Assembly (NCBI GenBank): GCA_949317995.1 | Contig: OX439041.1 | Span: 46,237,269 to 46,301,268 of the forward strand | Source of the DNA: Acholoe squamosa | Taxonomy: Eukaryota; Annelida; Polychaeta; Phyllodocida; Polynoidae | Length of the DNA: 64,000 nucleotides | Reading direction: 5' to 3' | Shown here: positions 10,246 to 21,463 of the stretch, piece after piece | Numbering within the stretch: the stretch's first letter is position 1 | How the letters are laid out: each line of letters starts with the position of its first letter | Translations under genes and position numbers: made by a program | The notes under the pieces: model-generated | What the model was told of the DNA's origin: nothing | Database searches by the model: none | Seen by the model: the letters and a program-made list of their open reading frames with translations, nothing else

Positions 10246-13200
10246 GTCCGAGGACGTGGGGGTAACACATCTAGAAACACATCCATTTCATCCTCTTCTG
10301 ACGTGCAGTTGAAACATTGGAATAAGGCTGAACTGAAGGCACTTATATATGGTGCCAACCACCTTAAGCCTGTACTGAAAGGCAAATTTAAGTCAAGCAG
10401 CGACGGTACTGTCATGAAGAAATTAGGGTGGGAGGAGTTGTCAGGTAAGTCTTTATGTTTATTTTAACTGTATTCTGCATGTCAACTCATTGTCTCAAAA
10501 CAAGGATTTCCTTCCTAAAATTTATATATGCTTTATTCAAAAATAAGAACTGTACTGTCTTTAAAATATTAAAGGAAAACATTATATGATCATGAATAAC
10601 CCCAAATTTTGAAACGTTGAGATGATATCAAAATACTTCTACTATAACAAAAATAACTTTACTCCACGTCTGTTGTCCTAGTTGTCCCTGTTATTTAATA
10701 ATTATATAATATAATAAAATGAAGATAAATAAAACTTTTCTCATCTTTCACAGAATATGTGGAGTCAATGGGTAAGAGAGAATGGTCGTCTAAGCAGTGT
10801 AAGGACAAGTTATTATACTTCGGACAAGACGCAAAGAAAAAGGTAGGTTACATAGCTAGCTTTCGATTTTTCCCCAAATTGCTCATAGTGGTAAAAGAAT
10901 GCAGAAGTAGGTCAACATATACGGGCTCCCATGTTATTTGTATTTAAAGTGGTGAAATACCATATCCCCTACCTTCTTGTGGTCCATTCTTTTATTTTTT
11001 GTGTCCGACTTGGATTTTTTTCCCTTTTTTCATTATGTTAAGTGTAATAAAGACTTGTGTTTAAACTTTTCCAGAGGCAATATATAGACAGCAAATACAG
11101 GTCAGGGAGTGGCCAGAGGAAGCCAGAGGATTATCTCACAGATCTAGAGCAAGGTATACTGGATTGGTGTGGAGAGGACGTCGTCTTGGGTGAGTTTTTA
11201 AAAAAATTGGTGATATTGTATAATTTCCTTTTTTAATGGCCGACTGCTTTCAAAACCACATGCAGAGTTCAATGAAGTTCAATTTTCTTCATACAATGGC
11301 AGTTCTTTTTATTTCATCTCACAGCTCCTTTCAGCTAAAATATATATCTGTATCCCTCCTTTCAATAAAATAATCATAATCATTTTTTGGTATTTATATA
11401 TATTGCAGGAATACCTGGCATGCAGCCCCCTAACCTCAAGGGAGGAGGCAGGACAGAGGAACCGTGGTCATGCTATAACCCTGACAGACCAGAGCGGGAG
11501 AATTATGCTGCTTTGGAAATACCCAGCGATGCCATGAAAGCAGTTGTAGACGGGAATTTACTTGCGGTCGATGAAGACGGAGGTAAGCGAACTGTCCCCT
11601 ATGTCTCAAATAAATTTTTACATTATTTAATTCAGAGGAATTTCCATATTAAACCCAAAGGAAAAAGGAGAATGCCTAGAGAAATAAATGCGTAAAATAA
11701 TCTGGTGCAATGTTAGTTTTGGACTATGCCAATATATATATCACATGAATGTTTTCTTCACTTTGTCTTTCTTAATAGGACAAGAATATCAACAATAAAT
11801 ATTTTTTTTATTTTTTCAGATCCTATGATGGATGAGGCCGAGTACAATGAGCTGCCTGACCAGGCCGACGTCGAGGAAGAGCACGATCCCACCAACGCAG
11901 TAGACCACTACATGCATCAGCAGGAGGAGGAGGAGGAGGGGGGGGAAAGAACCAGAGAGTCTTCCTGGCAAGGCCAACGAATCTCTTCCAGATGACAATG
12001 ATCTCCGTAGTCCACCTCATAAAAGTGTAACCAAGGTGACCATGTTAAAATTTAACAAACGTGAAAATGATAAAAAGTTGGGAATAGCCCATAAAAAGAA
12101 GGAGAACAAGGAGGACGAGGCTTTGTCTCCTCGCGCCAGAGAGAGGGCCGAGAGGAAGAAGTTGCTTTTAGAGGCAGCAAGGAAGGTGGTAGAAAGGAAC
12201 ACTCCCAAAAAACCCCCCCCCCCGCAAAAAAAACCTTTTCCTCAGCCTCAGGCTCCTGTTATAGAGAAGGCTACCACCTCTTTGAAAAGAAAGAAAGTTG
12301 TAACGGCGAAACCTGTGGTCAAAGAGAAGGTCCCTGAGCATGAACTTCCTGATACTTTACCTGACATTAAAGCTGGCCCATCTAAACATATCACAGAGGA
12401 CGTTCTGGACACTGAACCTGCCACCAAGCGAAAGAGAACCTGAGCTCCATCTTTTTCAAGTATTATAGATGACATTAACATTTCAGGAGTAGAGGAGAAC
12501 GATGAATCTTCTGTTTTTATTACCAGTACACCTGCTTCTGTATTAAATAAAAAGGTGCAGGAGACAGCAGCTAACAGTAAGCGGACAGTTGAAAAGAATA
12601 CCTCCCTTCGTTCAGATCGTGATAGTTCTCACAGTAAAAGGAGGAAACTGTTTGATGGACTAGGTGATGGGTGGAAGGCAGAAATGGAAGCTGCTACTCG
12701 GTCTTTGCTGGAGCAGAACACAGAAATAATATTGGAGCAAAATAAAAAAGTATGTGACTCTCTTCAAAAACATCAAGACAAACTTGCTCAAAATACTCAG
12801 GAGATCGCGTCTATAATGGTCAAGGCTCTGAAAGGGGTGACCCAAGGGTTGACAAAGTCTTTAAGTGAACATTTAAATGAAACACAACAGTGCCTAATGT
12901 CTCAGAGGGACACAATGCTTGAGCTACAAAGGAAAGCATTAGACCTACGTAAGGAAGAAGCTGAGGAAGATAGTGTAGCGCTTGCAAACGTCCACACAGA
13001 ATTGACAAACCAGATAGTGGGGAAACAAGTGCAGACAGTAAAAGCGCTAGATAAGTTGAGTGACATAATGACCGAGAACAGTCAAAAATTGACAGATGCC
13101 CAAACTAAGATGAATGTGGGTTTCATAGGGATGCAGGATTGTGTGTTATCTTTGTCCAAGTCATTTAATGCTATGACTATCAATGCTGACCATCTACAAA

Positions 13201-13449
13201 AGCGGTGTGACACTGGTCTCCAAACTGCAGCCACTGCTGACAACATTCTCCAAAAAATAGTTGAAACAATGGAAAAGCTGAATGAGGCCGTGACACACTC
13301 TGTCGACCTATACATATCAAATCGTGAGTAATTATGGAAATATTTTCTTTTCTTTTCTTTTTAAAAGATATCACCAATTTAATATGAAGGTGTACCTTGG
13401 TCATCAGGCTTCCAATAACATTTATTTTACCTGTATATCCTTAGCTCAC

Positions 13450-13615
13450 AGTTAATAAAAACGGACCTCTGTGTTCTGTCAATTATCTGTCTATGAAAGT
13501 GCTGTACTTAAAAACCTAAGTCCAGGAGGCCATTTCACCGCGTTTATTATAAAGCTATTAAACATGGACCTCGAACATGGACCCTAGAGGAGGAAAACAC
13601 ACTAAAAGGAAATGG
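13450..13615. repeat. Degenerate subterminal GGACC-type repeats inside an intron
   Basis: Includes AAAAACGGACCTCTGTGTTC and AACATGGACCTCGAACATGG, related to the units at 17345-17690. Several CG positions have become TG/CA, which suggests methylation-driven decay. Confidence 0.5.
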
Positions 13616-14860
13616 TATATTTCGTGCAGCTGATAATATTAATTATTTCAATGTTTATTTAAATATATTCAAATAGGTAGAAACCTTGTCTTTGTAGGCA
13701 TGCAGACTGCACCGCCTGTCCAAGAAGTTAACCATGATCAACGACAAGCCGGAACACCTGAACCACACCCGCCATCAGAGACAGCTGAACCAGACACTCC
13801 TGAACCTACCCTACATGCACCAGATCAACGAGACACGGACGATAAAAAAGCGACAGAGGACAGGTACAAGCCTGCAGTCTTGACCCTCCATCCTTCTAAC
13901 GTGGCCGCTTTCCTCACTCACCCAGAAACTCACGGAGGTACATAATTTCAGGATTTTTTGTTTTCGTTTTTAACTTTGGACAGAATATGTATGTCACTAA
14001 ATACCTATCTGTGTTATTCCTTGGTACATAATGAACCAAAATTTGACATGATTCTTCATAAAAAAAATCTTTATATCTTATTGTCATCTTTCTTTTGTAG
14101 ATATTGGTTCCACATACCACACCACAGAGCAGCCGTTCAATGACGTTGGAGGGGGCAATTCTTTGCTTATCCCGGGATCTGGTAAATATAAAAAGCTCTC
14201 ATAAAAAATAAACTGCTTTCATGGAAAATTTATTTCATATAATTCCTTTGGCATACTATCTGTTGAGTGAGACTATTTTGACACTATATCGGATTTAATA
14301 TGTCAGAAAAGGAACCCATGTCTGCTGCTGGTTTAATTAAACATTAAAAAGTTGGACGTATCGACTCCAGCGGGTAAAATAGAAGAAAGCAAGGTAACTT
14401 TTTTTGGTTTTTAACAGCTATTTGTCGAGAGGCCAGTGAAAGTAACGATGGAACAGGTTTGCCTTCGTACTTGGTCAGACACAAAGATGAATTCACCATA
14501 GTCCAGAACACAGGGGAGGTACCTGATGGACCCATACCTGGCACAGGTCATAACCAACTATCACAGGCAAATACAGAAGGATTAGGTTATCAGGGGGTGG
14601 TGGAGAACTGTGCCCTAGGAGAAGTAGTAGTTGACAGTGTGGCAGCACAAGAGACTGAGGCGCCACGAGAGACTCAGGCACCACAAGAGAATGAGGAAGC
14701 ACAACATACAGAGCCAGAACAAGATGAGGACGACGCTAAGTGTACAGGAGATGACCATGGTGCAGGGTCTGAGGCAGGCTCCGTGTCTGACAGAGATGAC
14801 ATGCCTAAGCGGTCAGAAAGGCTTCGTAAGAAAGTTATCTTCAAGGGCTATATAGTGTAA

Positions 14861-15546
14861 AAGGTGTATAAATGAAAAGGAAACACTTGTTGTTTAAGGT
14901 TCATGTTAAAGACAGGTTCTGCTTTTTATTGTGTTTAACCATAAAATCATTTAAGGTGCTATGTTACAAGCAGAAATTGTAAGTGATCACAGACGATAAT
15001 AATTGTGTAAAAATACATAAAACTTGGGGCATTTATTTGTTGTGATACCTTCTTGTTTGTACACGTTAAGAAGAAGTGGGTATTAATAAGTAGTACCTCT
15101 CAGTTATATGCTGCATCATCCAAAGTACACAGATGTGAGAAGAGTTCTGTCTATGATATCTTTATTTCACTAAGGTACATACATGCACTCTTTTTAATAT
15201 AAGGGATACGGCATGTCCACTAATTTTTATTCTGTTTCATGATGACTTTTTCAACAAAGTTTTATCTCATGGTATACTTTTCATTTTAAGCTGTTTCCAC
15301 GGTGGGAAAAAGATGGAAATAGGTGTAACATTTCACTTTATTTTAAGACTGGGTTAAGCCCATTCTACAGCCGATGACTTGTCCTTTGTCTGATTATAAC
15401 ATGTCGGTTTTAACAAATATTTCTTAATAAAAGTTCATTTTTGTTCAGCTAAATATATTTGATTTATACTTAAATGTCAGAGAATTATTATTATGTCATA
15501 GGGAATAAAAGAAAACAAAGCTCCAAGTCAATTTCGAGTTGTGTAG
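14861..15546. other. Convergent 3' intergenic region
   Basis: An AT-rich region between the two convergent Harbinger genes with several AATAAA-like signals on both strands (for example near 15427 and 15505). No other gene is seen. Confidence 0.5.
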
Positions 15547-17278
15547 TTAACGACGGGCATGGGGACCAAACTTGGCTTGGATATATTCCTCCCGCAAATT
15601 CTTGAAAGCCACACGGGGCTTGGGACCAAGATTGTCTGGTTGCACGATCGGTGGGTACTTTCTTTTGAAGCTGTCCTTGGAGGGAAAGTCGCGCAGAAGC
15701 TGTATCTTGGCTATCCGCGCCACATTGTGCAGACACACGCACGACTCGATAATGCATCCAGCTCTACGGGGTTCATGCAGGAGGTATCCTCCACTGGCAT
15801 CCAGACACCTGAAGCAAAAGAAAAGAACCAAAAATAAATTAATTTTGTAAGGAGGACATATTTTCTGGTCTTTGCTATTGACATAAATGAGTTTTTAGTG
15901 ATATATAAATAAATTCTTTCCCAAAAATTAATGTGAAAATATGGAAACTTACCGCCATCTCTGTTTGAGGACACCGATGGTCCTTTCCATCTTCGACCTT
16001 GTCTTTTTATGCCACTTATTGTATTTGGCATCCTCATCAGTTACTTCGGGGTTGACTGGGGTGTAGAGGTAGTCAGTGAGAGTGTACCTGGACCAACAAA
16101 AAAAATATTCCATATCTTAAAACAAATAGAACAAAAATTTGAAGGAGAGGGGCATTTAAAAGGGACCTTACTTTGCTTCATGTTTAAAAAAAGGTGGAGA
16201 AAGGTACAATGACACATAGATAAATAGAACTTTTATAACAGAGCAATATTTATTTATTTAGCTATCTTACCCCCCGTCTCCAAGCAGGAAGAATCCAGAG
16301 AAGTCCCCCCTCTCTCCTAGGTATTTCACCTGGCTCCCGTTCATCACATACACGTCGTTACACGACCCGGGGTTGCTGGCGTTCACATGGAATATCAGCA
16401 TATCCCAGTCACAGATGATCTGAAAAAATAACCTTAGGCATTAGAATACAGTAAAATAAACATCCAGCTGTCTTGTACCTGAAATGAAAGAAATTAATTA
16501 ATAAAACTGAGCATGGGTGCTTTTTAGTGTAACAGAATAACTCTAGACTCACCATGGTGTTAATGGAGTAGTACCCCTTGTAGCAGTAATACTGATTTTC
16601 ATCAGCCACCACTCCTTTAGGACAGGCTATGGGGATGTGGGTACCGTCTATCAGCCCGAAAACCTCCGGCTTCCTCTTCTCCCTCAAGAACAAGACTGAC
16701 TTGTTGTTTTTCTCGATGTCAGAGTCTGGCCAAACGACATAATCTTCCAGCCGGTGGTGAAAATAGTCGCTTATTTCTCCCACAGACCTGCACACCGTAG
16801 ATATTGACACCCCATGACAGTCTGCTATAGCTTGCACCAGTGGCAAAGTATCTCACAGCAATGCAGAACTGAAAAAAAAGAAAGAGAAAATAATAATTAG
16901 ACATTATTTCATTTTTACATACGTGGAGGTCACAGGGAAATTAAGGAGAAAAATTATAGGACAGGGGGATCTAAGGATGCTTTAAGAGTCTGTTTTCCAT
17001 CCGGGGTTTCGGACATGAGGGTCTCAGATAGAAGGCAGGGGAAGAGAACAGAGATAAACACACAGTGTACTCACTCTGATCCTATGAGGGACAGCATGTA
17101 CTCCCCTCAGAACACCCCTTTTAGGTGGAAGATAAGCCACGTAGTTCTTAATAAGTTTTCGTGTGACTCCCTTGGTGAGTCTGTAGCGCTGCAAGAACTT
17201 CTTGTCTGTGTAAAATGACAGGGGATCCCTCCTGCGATAGTATTCCCTCTTGGTGCACAGAATGTAGTACCGACCCAT
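15547..17278 (-). pseudogene. PIF/Harbinger DDE transposase, five exons, one frameshift
   Basis: Minus-strand exons with good splice sites and phases: 17075-17278, 16553-16868, 16271-16419, 15953-16087 and 15547-15808. The start ATG at 17278 opens M-G-R-Y-Y-I-L. Exon 2 has a helix-turn-helix-like segment (H-G-V-S-I-S-T-V-C) and the first catalytic block G-L-I-D-G-T-H-I-P-I. Exon 3 gives F-L-L-G-D-G-G, the second aspartate block, and exon 4 gives the glutamate block M-E-R-T-I-G-V-L-K-Q-R-W-R. All three DDE residues are therefore present, and the length fits the Harbinger nuclease family. The frame shifts near 16843-16850, between F-A-T-G and the following A-D-C-H-G-V, so this copy is probably inactive unless that is a sequencing error. 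It would act in the nucleus together with the SANT-like partner. Confidence 0.85.
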
Positions 17279-17344
17279 GTTTACTTCTGTCTTGAATATG
17301 GCGGGTCACTAGTGAGGGAGAAGGGTCAAGGTCACTAGGTCAAC

Positions 17345-17690
17345 CTGGAAGAAAATAAACGCGGAGGGGTAAAATCAAACACGGACCCTTAAAACCATTA
17401 AAAGACAGCCAAAAAGGGTCCGTGTTCGAACACCTAGTGGTCCCCTACCCCACCGCATTCATGGTATTAAACGCGGAGTTATGACGGACTTTAATAGGGT
17501 CCGCGTTCTGAGCAGAAACGGTCAAAAGTCCGTGTTTGCAGGCGGACCTCCGTCTTTGAAAGCGGAGGTCCGCGTTCGGGGGAAAAAAAATATTTTTAAA
17601 CGCGGTGAAACGTTTTTTTTAAACACGGACTCCGTATATTAAAAACGGATATCCGCATTTAATATATTAAACGCGGTGAAATGGCCTCCA
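17345..17690. repeat. Subterminal repeat cluster, right end of Harbinger element
   Basis: At least eight short palindromic or inverted units of the type AAACACGGACC, GGTCCGTGTTC, AAACGCGGA and GGTCCGCGTTC, between the transposase start and the right terminal repeat. Such clusters are usual transposase-partner binding sites in this superfamily. Confidence 0.65.
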
Positions 17691-17699
17691 GTAAGCTAC

Positions 17700-19020
17700 A
17701 CCGATAGTCAGAGTATGACGTGTTTATTTTATTCTATTATTTTTTTTTATAAGTAAAGAATTGGAATATGGTGAGACAAACACCTGCATGTAATGATGCA
17801 TGGTCTATCCATCTTGATACATACCAGTATTATACCATAATATCAAGACCGGCTGATCACAGTCCTAGGAAGTAATAAATTCCATTTGCCTCACAATGAT
17901 ATATTCTAAAGGAATTAACTTCTGGGAAAGGCGCTAGTTTACTGGTCACTAAATTGAGTTTTTTGATCTTGGTATGAAAACATACTATAGACCTGACCCA
18001 TAACGGGACCCATACTTGCCTACCCATCCTTCTTGCTTCTACTTCCTGGTACCAGCCTCCCCTACCCAGCTACCTCCCCCACCGCTCCTACCATCTCCCA
18101 GCTACTGAGACTGCTCCTATACCTCTCTATTCATCCTTCCTGTCCTTCCTCCTGCCTACCTGGGGGCTCTGGATGGGGGGCCCATGTCACATGTTGATTT
18201 TAAGAAATGCTAATGTCACATGTCAAGTAAGTCCCTGTCATGTCACTAATTTTTTCATCTCATTCCACTAAAGCCCGTGCCACATGTTAATTTTAAGAAT
18301 GGGCCATGTCAATATGTCAAATTTAGTGGTCCACACACATTACCTGCCCCGAGAGACTGCCCCTACCTCCCTACCCACTCTTTGGTCTTCCTGTCCCTCA
18401 ATGCATAGCAGCCAACCTTCATGGGCCTCTTTGGATCTCTTTACCCACACCTTCCATCATTCCTCCAGCCAACCAGCAGAGGCCCTCCCAATACCTCCCT
18501 ACCCACTTCTACCCACACACCTTTGCCACTCTTGCTCACTGAGCATGCGACTCGTTTTTAAGTTTGGGTGACCATGTTGAATGGGAATCCTGACTCCTGC
18601 ACTTGCTAACTGTCATACTGTATTTTGGATGCGTATCAAACCCATAGACATGTTACAGATGCATCATGTGCTTCAAAGAGACAATTCTACCAGTAAAACT
18701 ACATCCATGATGTTAGAACATGTATCTGTGTATGTGAGCCATGTGAGGGTTTTATCTAGGGTATTTATAGATTAGAAATAGATTACCAAAAAATAAATCC
18801 CCTCCCTCGAAAATGCTAATAATAAACTGTAAGCGAGAAATAAATCAGATTACCATGAATCAAACAGAATAGTTACATTTGCATGTATGGCAATAGCTCC
18901 TTCGACCTGTCATCACATCAACACCTAGGTTGTGTGAATCATAGAATGCAAGATATGGTATGAATAAGTTTAGCATCATACAGAGTACAGCAAGAGGCAC
19001 TTTAGGTAGGTACGAGCCAC
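17700..19020. other. Non-coding stretch with pyrimidine-rich degenerate repeats
   Basis: No gene is supported. About 18000-18560 is a degenerate run of CTACCTCCC/CTACCCA-type words resembling the interior of the inverted-repeat element at 51596-52775. Confidence 0.45.
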
Positions 19021-19024
19021 ACCC

Positions 19025-19245
19025 ATCCCTTACTACAGTCTGTATATGTAATACACTGTATATAAGGTGCACCGGGAGCCTGACAAGGTTCCTATTTCTT
19101 ACCACAGTCTGTATATGTAATACCCTGTATGTAAGGTGCACTGGGAGCCTGACAAGGTTTCCATACCTTATTATATAGTCTGTACAGGTAAAACCCTGTA
19201 TATAAGGCGCACCTGGGGTCTTACAGGGTTACCACCCCTTACAAC
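19025..19245. repeat. 69-bp tandem repeat, about three copies
   Basis: Three successive units contain the words CAGTCTGTATATGTAATAC, GTATATAAGG, GCACYGGGAGCC and GACAAGG. The third unit is the most diverged, and the pattern fades after 19245. Confidence 0.8.
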
Positions 19246-19935
19246 ATTCTGTAAACACTGCATGGCATATCGTTATTGATATGATCAGTTGTTGTAAAAT
19301 CTAATGGGAGTATTGGAAATTGTGTGTGTATGACCCATCATCATTTTGGTAACATGTCAGATGTTAGCTCCCTGGAGGGTTCCTCTTAAATAAATCACAT
19401 AAAATGACAGCTCATTTCCAAGTTTTGACTCCCTGTGCCTCGTATAATAGAGATGGAGCCAAATGAATGGTTGTATCGTAACTAGGAAGTTATAAGCATT
19501 CCAAAGAGTGTCTAACTTTGCAGATTGGACCAGTTGAAGTTTCTGGGTGAAAATGTCATTCAATATACATGCATTTAAGCCCAAAACCGCGCTTAAATGC
19601 ATGCTTGGGCACCTAGGGGTTAACTGAGAGCAGACATTGGGTCTGAGAGTAGTTCGCAAAGTGATAGATGTTACTTTTCCTGTTCTCCATAGTCAATACC
19701 TTAATGAGTATGAATAGAACCATCATTTAATCAAGTCATAGAAATGAACTTTGTCTATAGGTTGCTTCAGTGGGAGCCTTGATTTGGGGAAGGACCCCAC
19801 AGTTCAGGGTGGGGACTGACTGAAGACCCCATAAGCCAGGAGGAGGACTGACATGAATGTGCATTTGTTCTTCTTACAGCGGGGCTATTACTATTAGATA
19901 AAAGAGTACAGGGTGGGAACTGACTTAAAGTGGAA

Positions 19936-20003
19936 TAATTATAATTTTGCTGTTATACACGCTGTGTCTGACCATTCAACAGTTCATGGGTTTGTATTAA
20001 AAT
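19936..20003 (+). repeat. Direct repeat flanking the TTAA MITE, left copy
   Basis: Similar in order to 20856-20943: AAAGTGGAATAATTA, TTTTGCTGTTA, CTGTGTCTGA, CATTCA and TTAAAATTTTA. The MITE therefore lies between two diverged copies of an older duplicated segment. Confidence 0.6.
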
Positions 20004-20043
20004 TTTATATATAAATCATATTGGTTATAACATAACTTCTTAA

Positions 20044-20853
20044 AGGAAAAGACAACCCTATTTTCATGATGGCTTATTTTGGTGGTATTCTCATTGAATT
20101 GAAATATTCAGGTATGCATTTTAACATATCTGCCATTGTAAGGGCAGGGAGGAGACCTCTCTGATGCAGAGTATGACGTCACAAGAGATGTATTAGGTGC
20201 TGCATTGTGTGAGCATGGGGGTGCTACAAAATATGTTTTTAATGGTAGAAATTAAGTGTACAACAACCTCATATCATTTAGGTTAACTCCATGGGACTAT
20301 TAAGTGCTAGTAATGAAAGGAAATATGGATGCAGGGTCAAAGGACACTTGTAAGCACCACTTGTTTGTTGGCTGGCCACCTGCCTCTATTTTGGGGACAT
20401 CATAGAGGCAGGCCATGTCTAAGAAATTACCAGTCAATCACCCCCTGTTTTAAACCTTACTCACAAGAGGGCACCCTAACACCCCAATGGTCAACCTGTC
20501 TCTCCTATACAGATGTTTGGATATACTTTGTGATTGGAGAATAGAAATACTCCCATCTAGTGGAGTTCAAGAGTACTTCTCCCCATGATTTGGGGAGAAT
20601 GTCATCATACATGGCCAGCAGGTATCTAGCCCTCAAATACCTGTGGGGACCAGCGTACACTTGTTTGCAGAGAGACAGCACTGTGCAGTCAATACTAGGC
20701 TGCATCTGGTCTCCTGTGTTATCATATCTGCATCATTAAGGTCTGTTACCTACCTTTACAATAGCAGATGTATTACAACGCATACCTGAATCTTTCTAGT
20801 CAATAAAAGTACTACCAAAATAAGCCAACATGAAAATAGGATTGTCTTTTCCT
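20044..20853. mobile_element. 810-bp T2/Kolobok-type MITE
   Basis: TTAA lies at 20040-20043 and 20854-20857. The termini are inverted repeats of about 47 bp that begin AGGAAAAGACAAYCC and include ATTTTCATG and AAGCC. TTAA plus AAAGG-type ends fits the T2 MITEs assigned to the Kolobok superfamily. No transposase is present, so it is non-autonomous. Confidence 0.8.
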
Positions 20854-20855
20854 TT

Positions 20856-20943
20856 AAATGTGGAATGATTAACATTCTGCTGTTACAAATTCTGTGTCTG
20901 AGCATTCACAGATTGAAGTAACTCGTTTTGTGTTAAAATTTAT
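20856..20943 (+). repeat. Direct repeat flanking the TTAA MITE, right copy
   Basis: Diverged second copy of 19936-20003, starting right at the MITE end. Confidence 0.6.
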
Positions 20944-20988
20944 TAGATCTTTATATTTGAACACAACAGCTCAGAGGCATCCGTGGAG

Positions 20989-21008
20989 GTGGAGATTATA
21001 ATCTCCAC
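20989..21008. repeat. Perfect 20-bp palindrome
   Basis: GTGGAGATTATAATCTCCAC is its own reverse complement, and imperfect symmetry continues outward (GGAG on the left, CATCC on the right). Confidence 0.7.
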
Positions 21009-21205
21009 ATCCAAGGAGGTTTTCCCACTTATCCTCCGACATGTAACAAAGGTAGTGCCAAATGCAATCATTTCTCTCCTTTTAAATTGTGATATTTTCA
21101 GAGATTATATAAACCGTTTTCCAAAAGTGAGGAATTAAAACTTGCACACACTGATGTAACTTTTGACCATGAATCTATCTATAATATCACCTAGGCTAAT
21201 TGAAG

Positions 21206-21285
21206 AGTTCTCGTAGTATAATGGTTATCACACTTGTGTAATACACAGAAGGTTGTGGGTTCTAGACCTCACACCTCTCTTTTTT
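21206..21285 (+). repeat. Degenerate tRNA-Val-like sequence with T-run
   Basis: TCTCGTAGTATAATGGTTAT matches the 5' half of tRNA-Val. A B-box-like GGGTTCTAGACC follows, then a run of six T that would end pol III transcription. The acceptor stem does not pair and the T-arm has an extra base, so it is a pseudogene or SINE head. Confidence 0.5.
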
Positions 21286-21463
21286 CCATCACTCTCTTTA
21301 TTATTTTCTTTTTAAGCTTTTATTTTATTTTCACTCTTTTTTGAAATATTCCACTTGAGACGGAGCGAGATTTAAAAAAAAAACGATTAGGGAAACCCCA
21401 TCTATTTTCTTATCTCAATGTAGAGATTGCCACATATTTCAGTCTCATGTCTCTTTTAAGGCG

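Larger units (their letters stand above)
9390..14860 (+). pseudogene. Myb/SANT-like Harbinger partner protein gene, nine exons, decayed
   Basis: I trace nine GT-AG exons in phase: 9390-9410, 9646-10444, 10754-10842, 11075-11189, 11409-11582, 11820-13323, 13698-13937, 14101-14181 and 14418-14860, about 1150 codons in all. In order they give an acidic Glu/Tyr-rich start, an Arg/Gly/Ala repeat region, a Myb/SANT-like DNA-binding domain (from K-H-W-N-K-A-E-L-K-A-L through G-W-E-E-L-S into exon 3), a lysine-rich linker, a long coiled coil (about 12.66-13.32 kb) and an acidic tail. Such proteins partner the PIF/Harbinger DDE nuclease. Two in-frame stops (TAA near 9859, TGA near 12441) and a one-base shift in the G-run near 11940 interrupt it. 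These could be decay or assembly error, because splice sites and phases are otherwise clean. The gene is convergent with the DDE gene. Confidence 0.65.
13520..17691. mobile_element. Candidate Harbinger terminal-inverted-repeat pair and span
   Basis: A 22-bp inverted repeat starting GGAGGCCATTTCACCGCG lies at 13525-13546 and, inverted, at 17668-17689. Both are flanked by TAA (13517-13519 and 17692-17694), which would suit the 3-bp target duplication of PIF/Harbinger. The right arm lies sensibly 390 bp upstream of the transposase start. The left arm lies inside intron 6 of the SANT-like gene, so either the left end is a nested relative or the true left end, before 9.3 kb, is lost. The outermost few bases of the two arms do not match perfectly. 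Confidence 0.5.

Noticed and set aside
10070-10415. Minus-strand frames over the GGAGCCCGG repeat
   Set aside because: They are shadows of a 9-bp repeat that is open in all frames; the plus frame is in phase with the SANT-like exons.
21206-21285. Working tRNA-Val gene
   Set aside because: The acceptor stem does not pair and the T-arm has an extra base.
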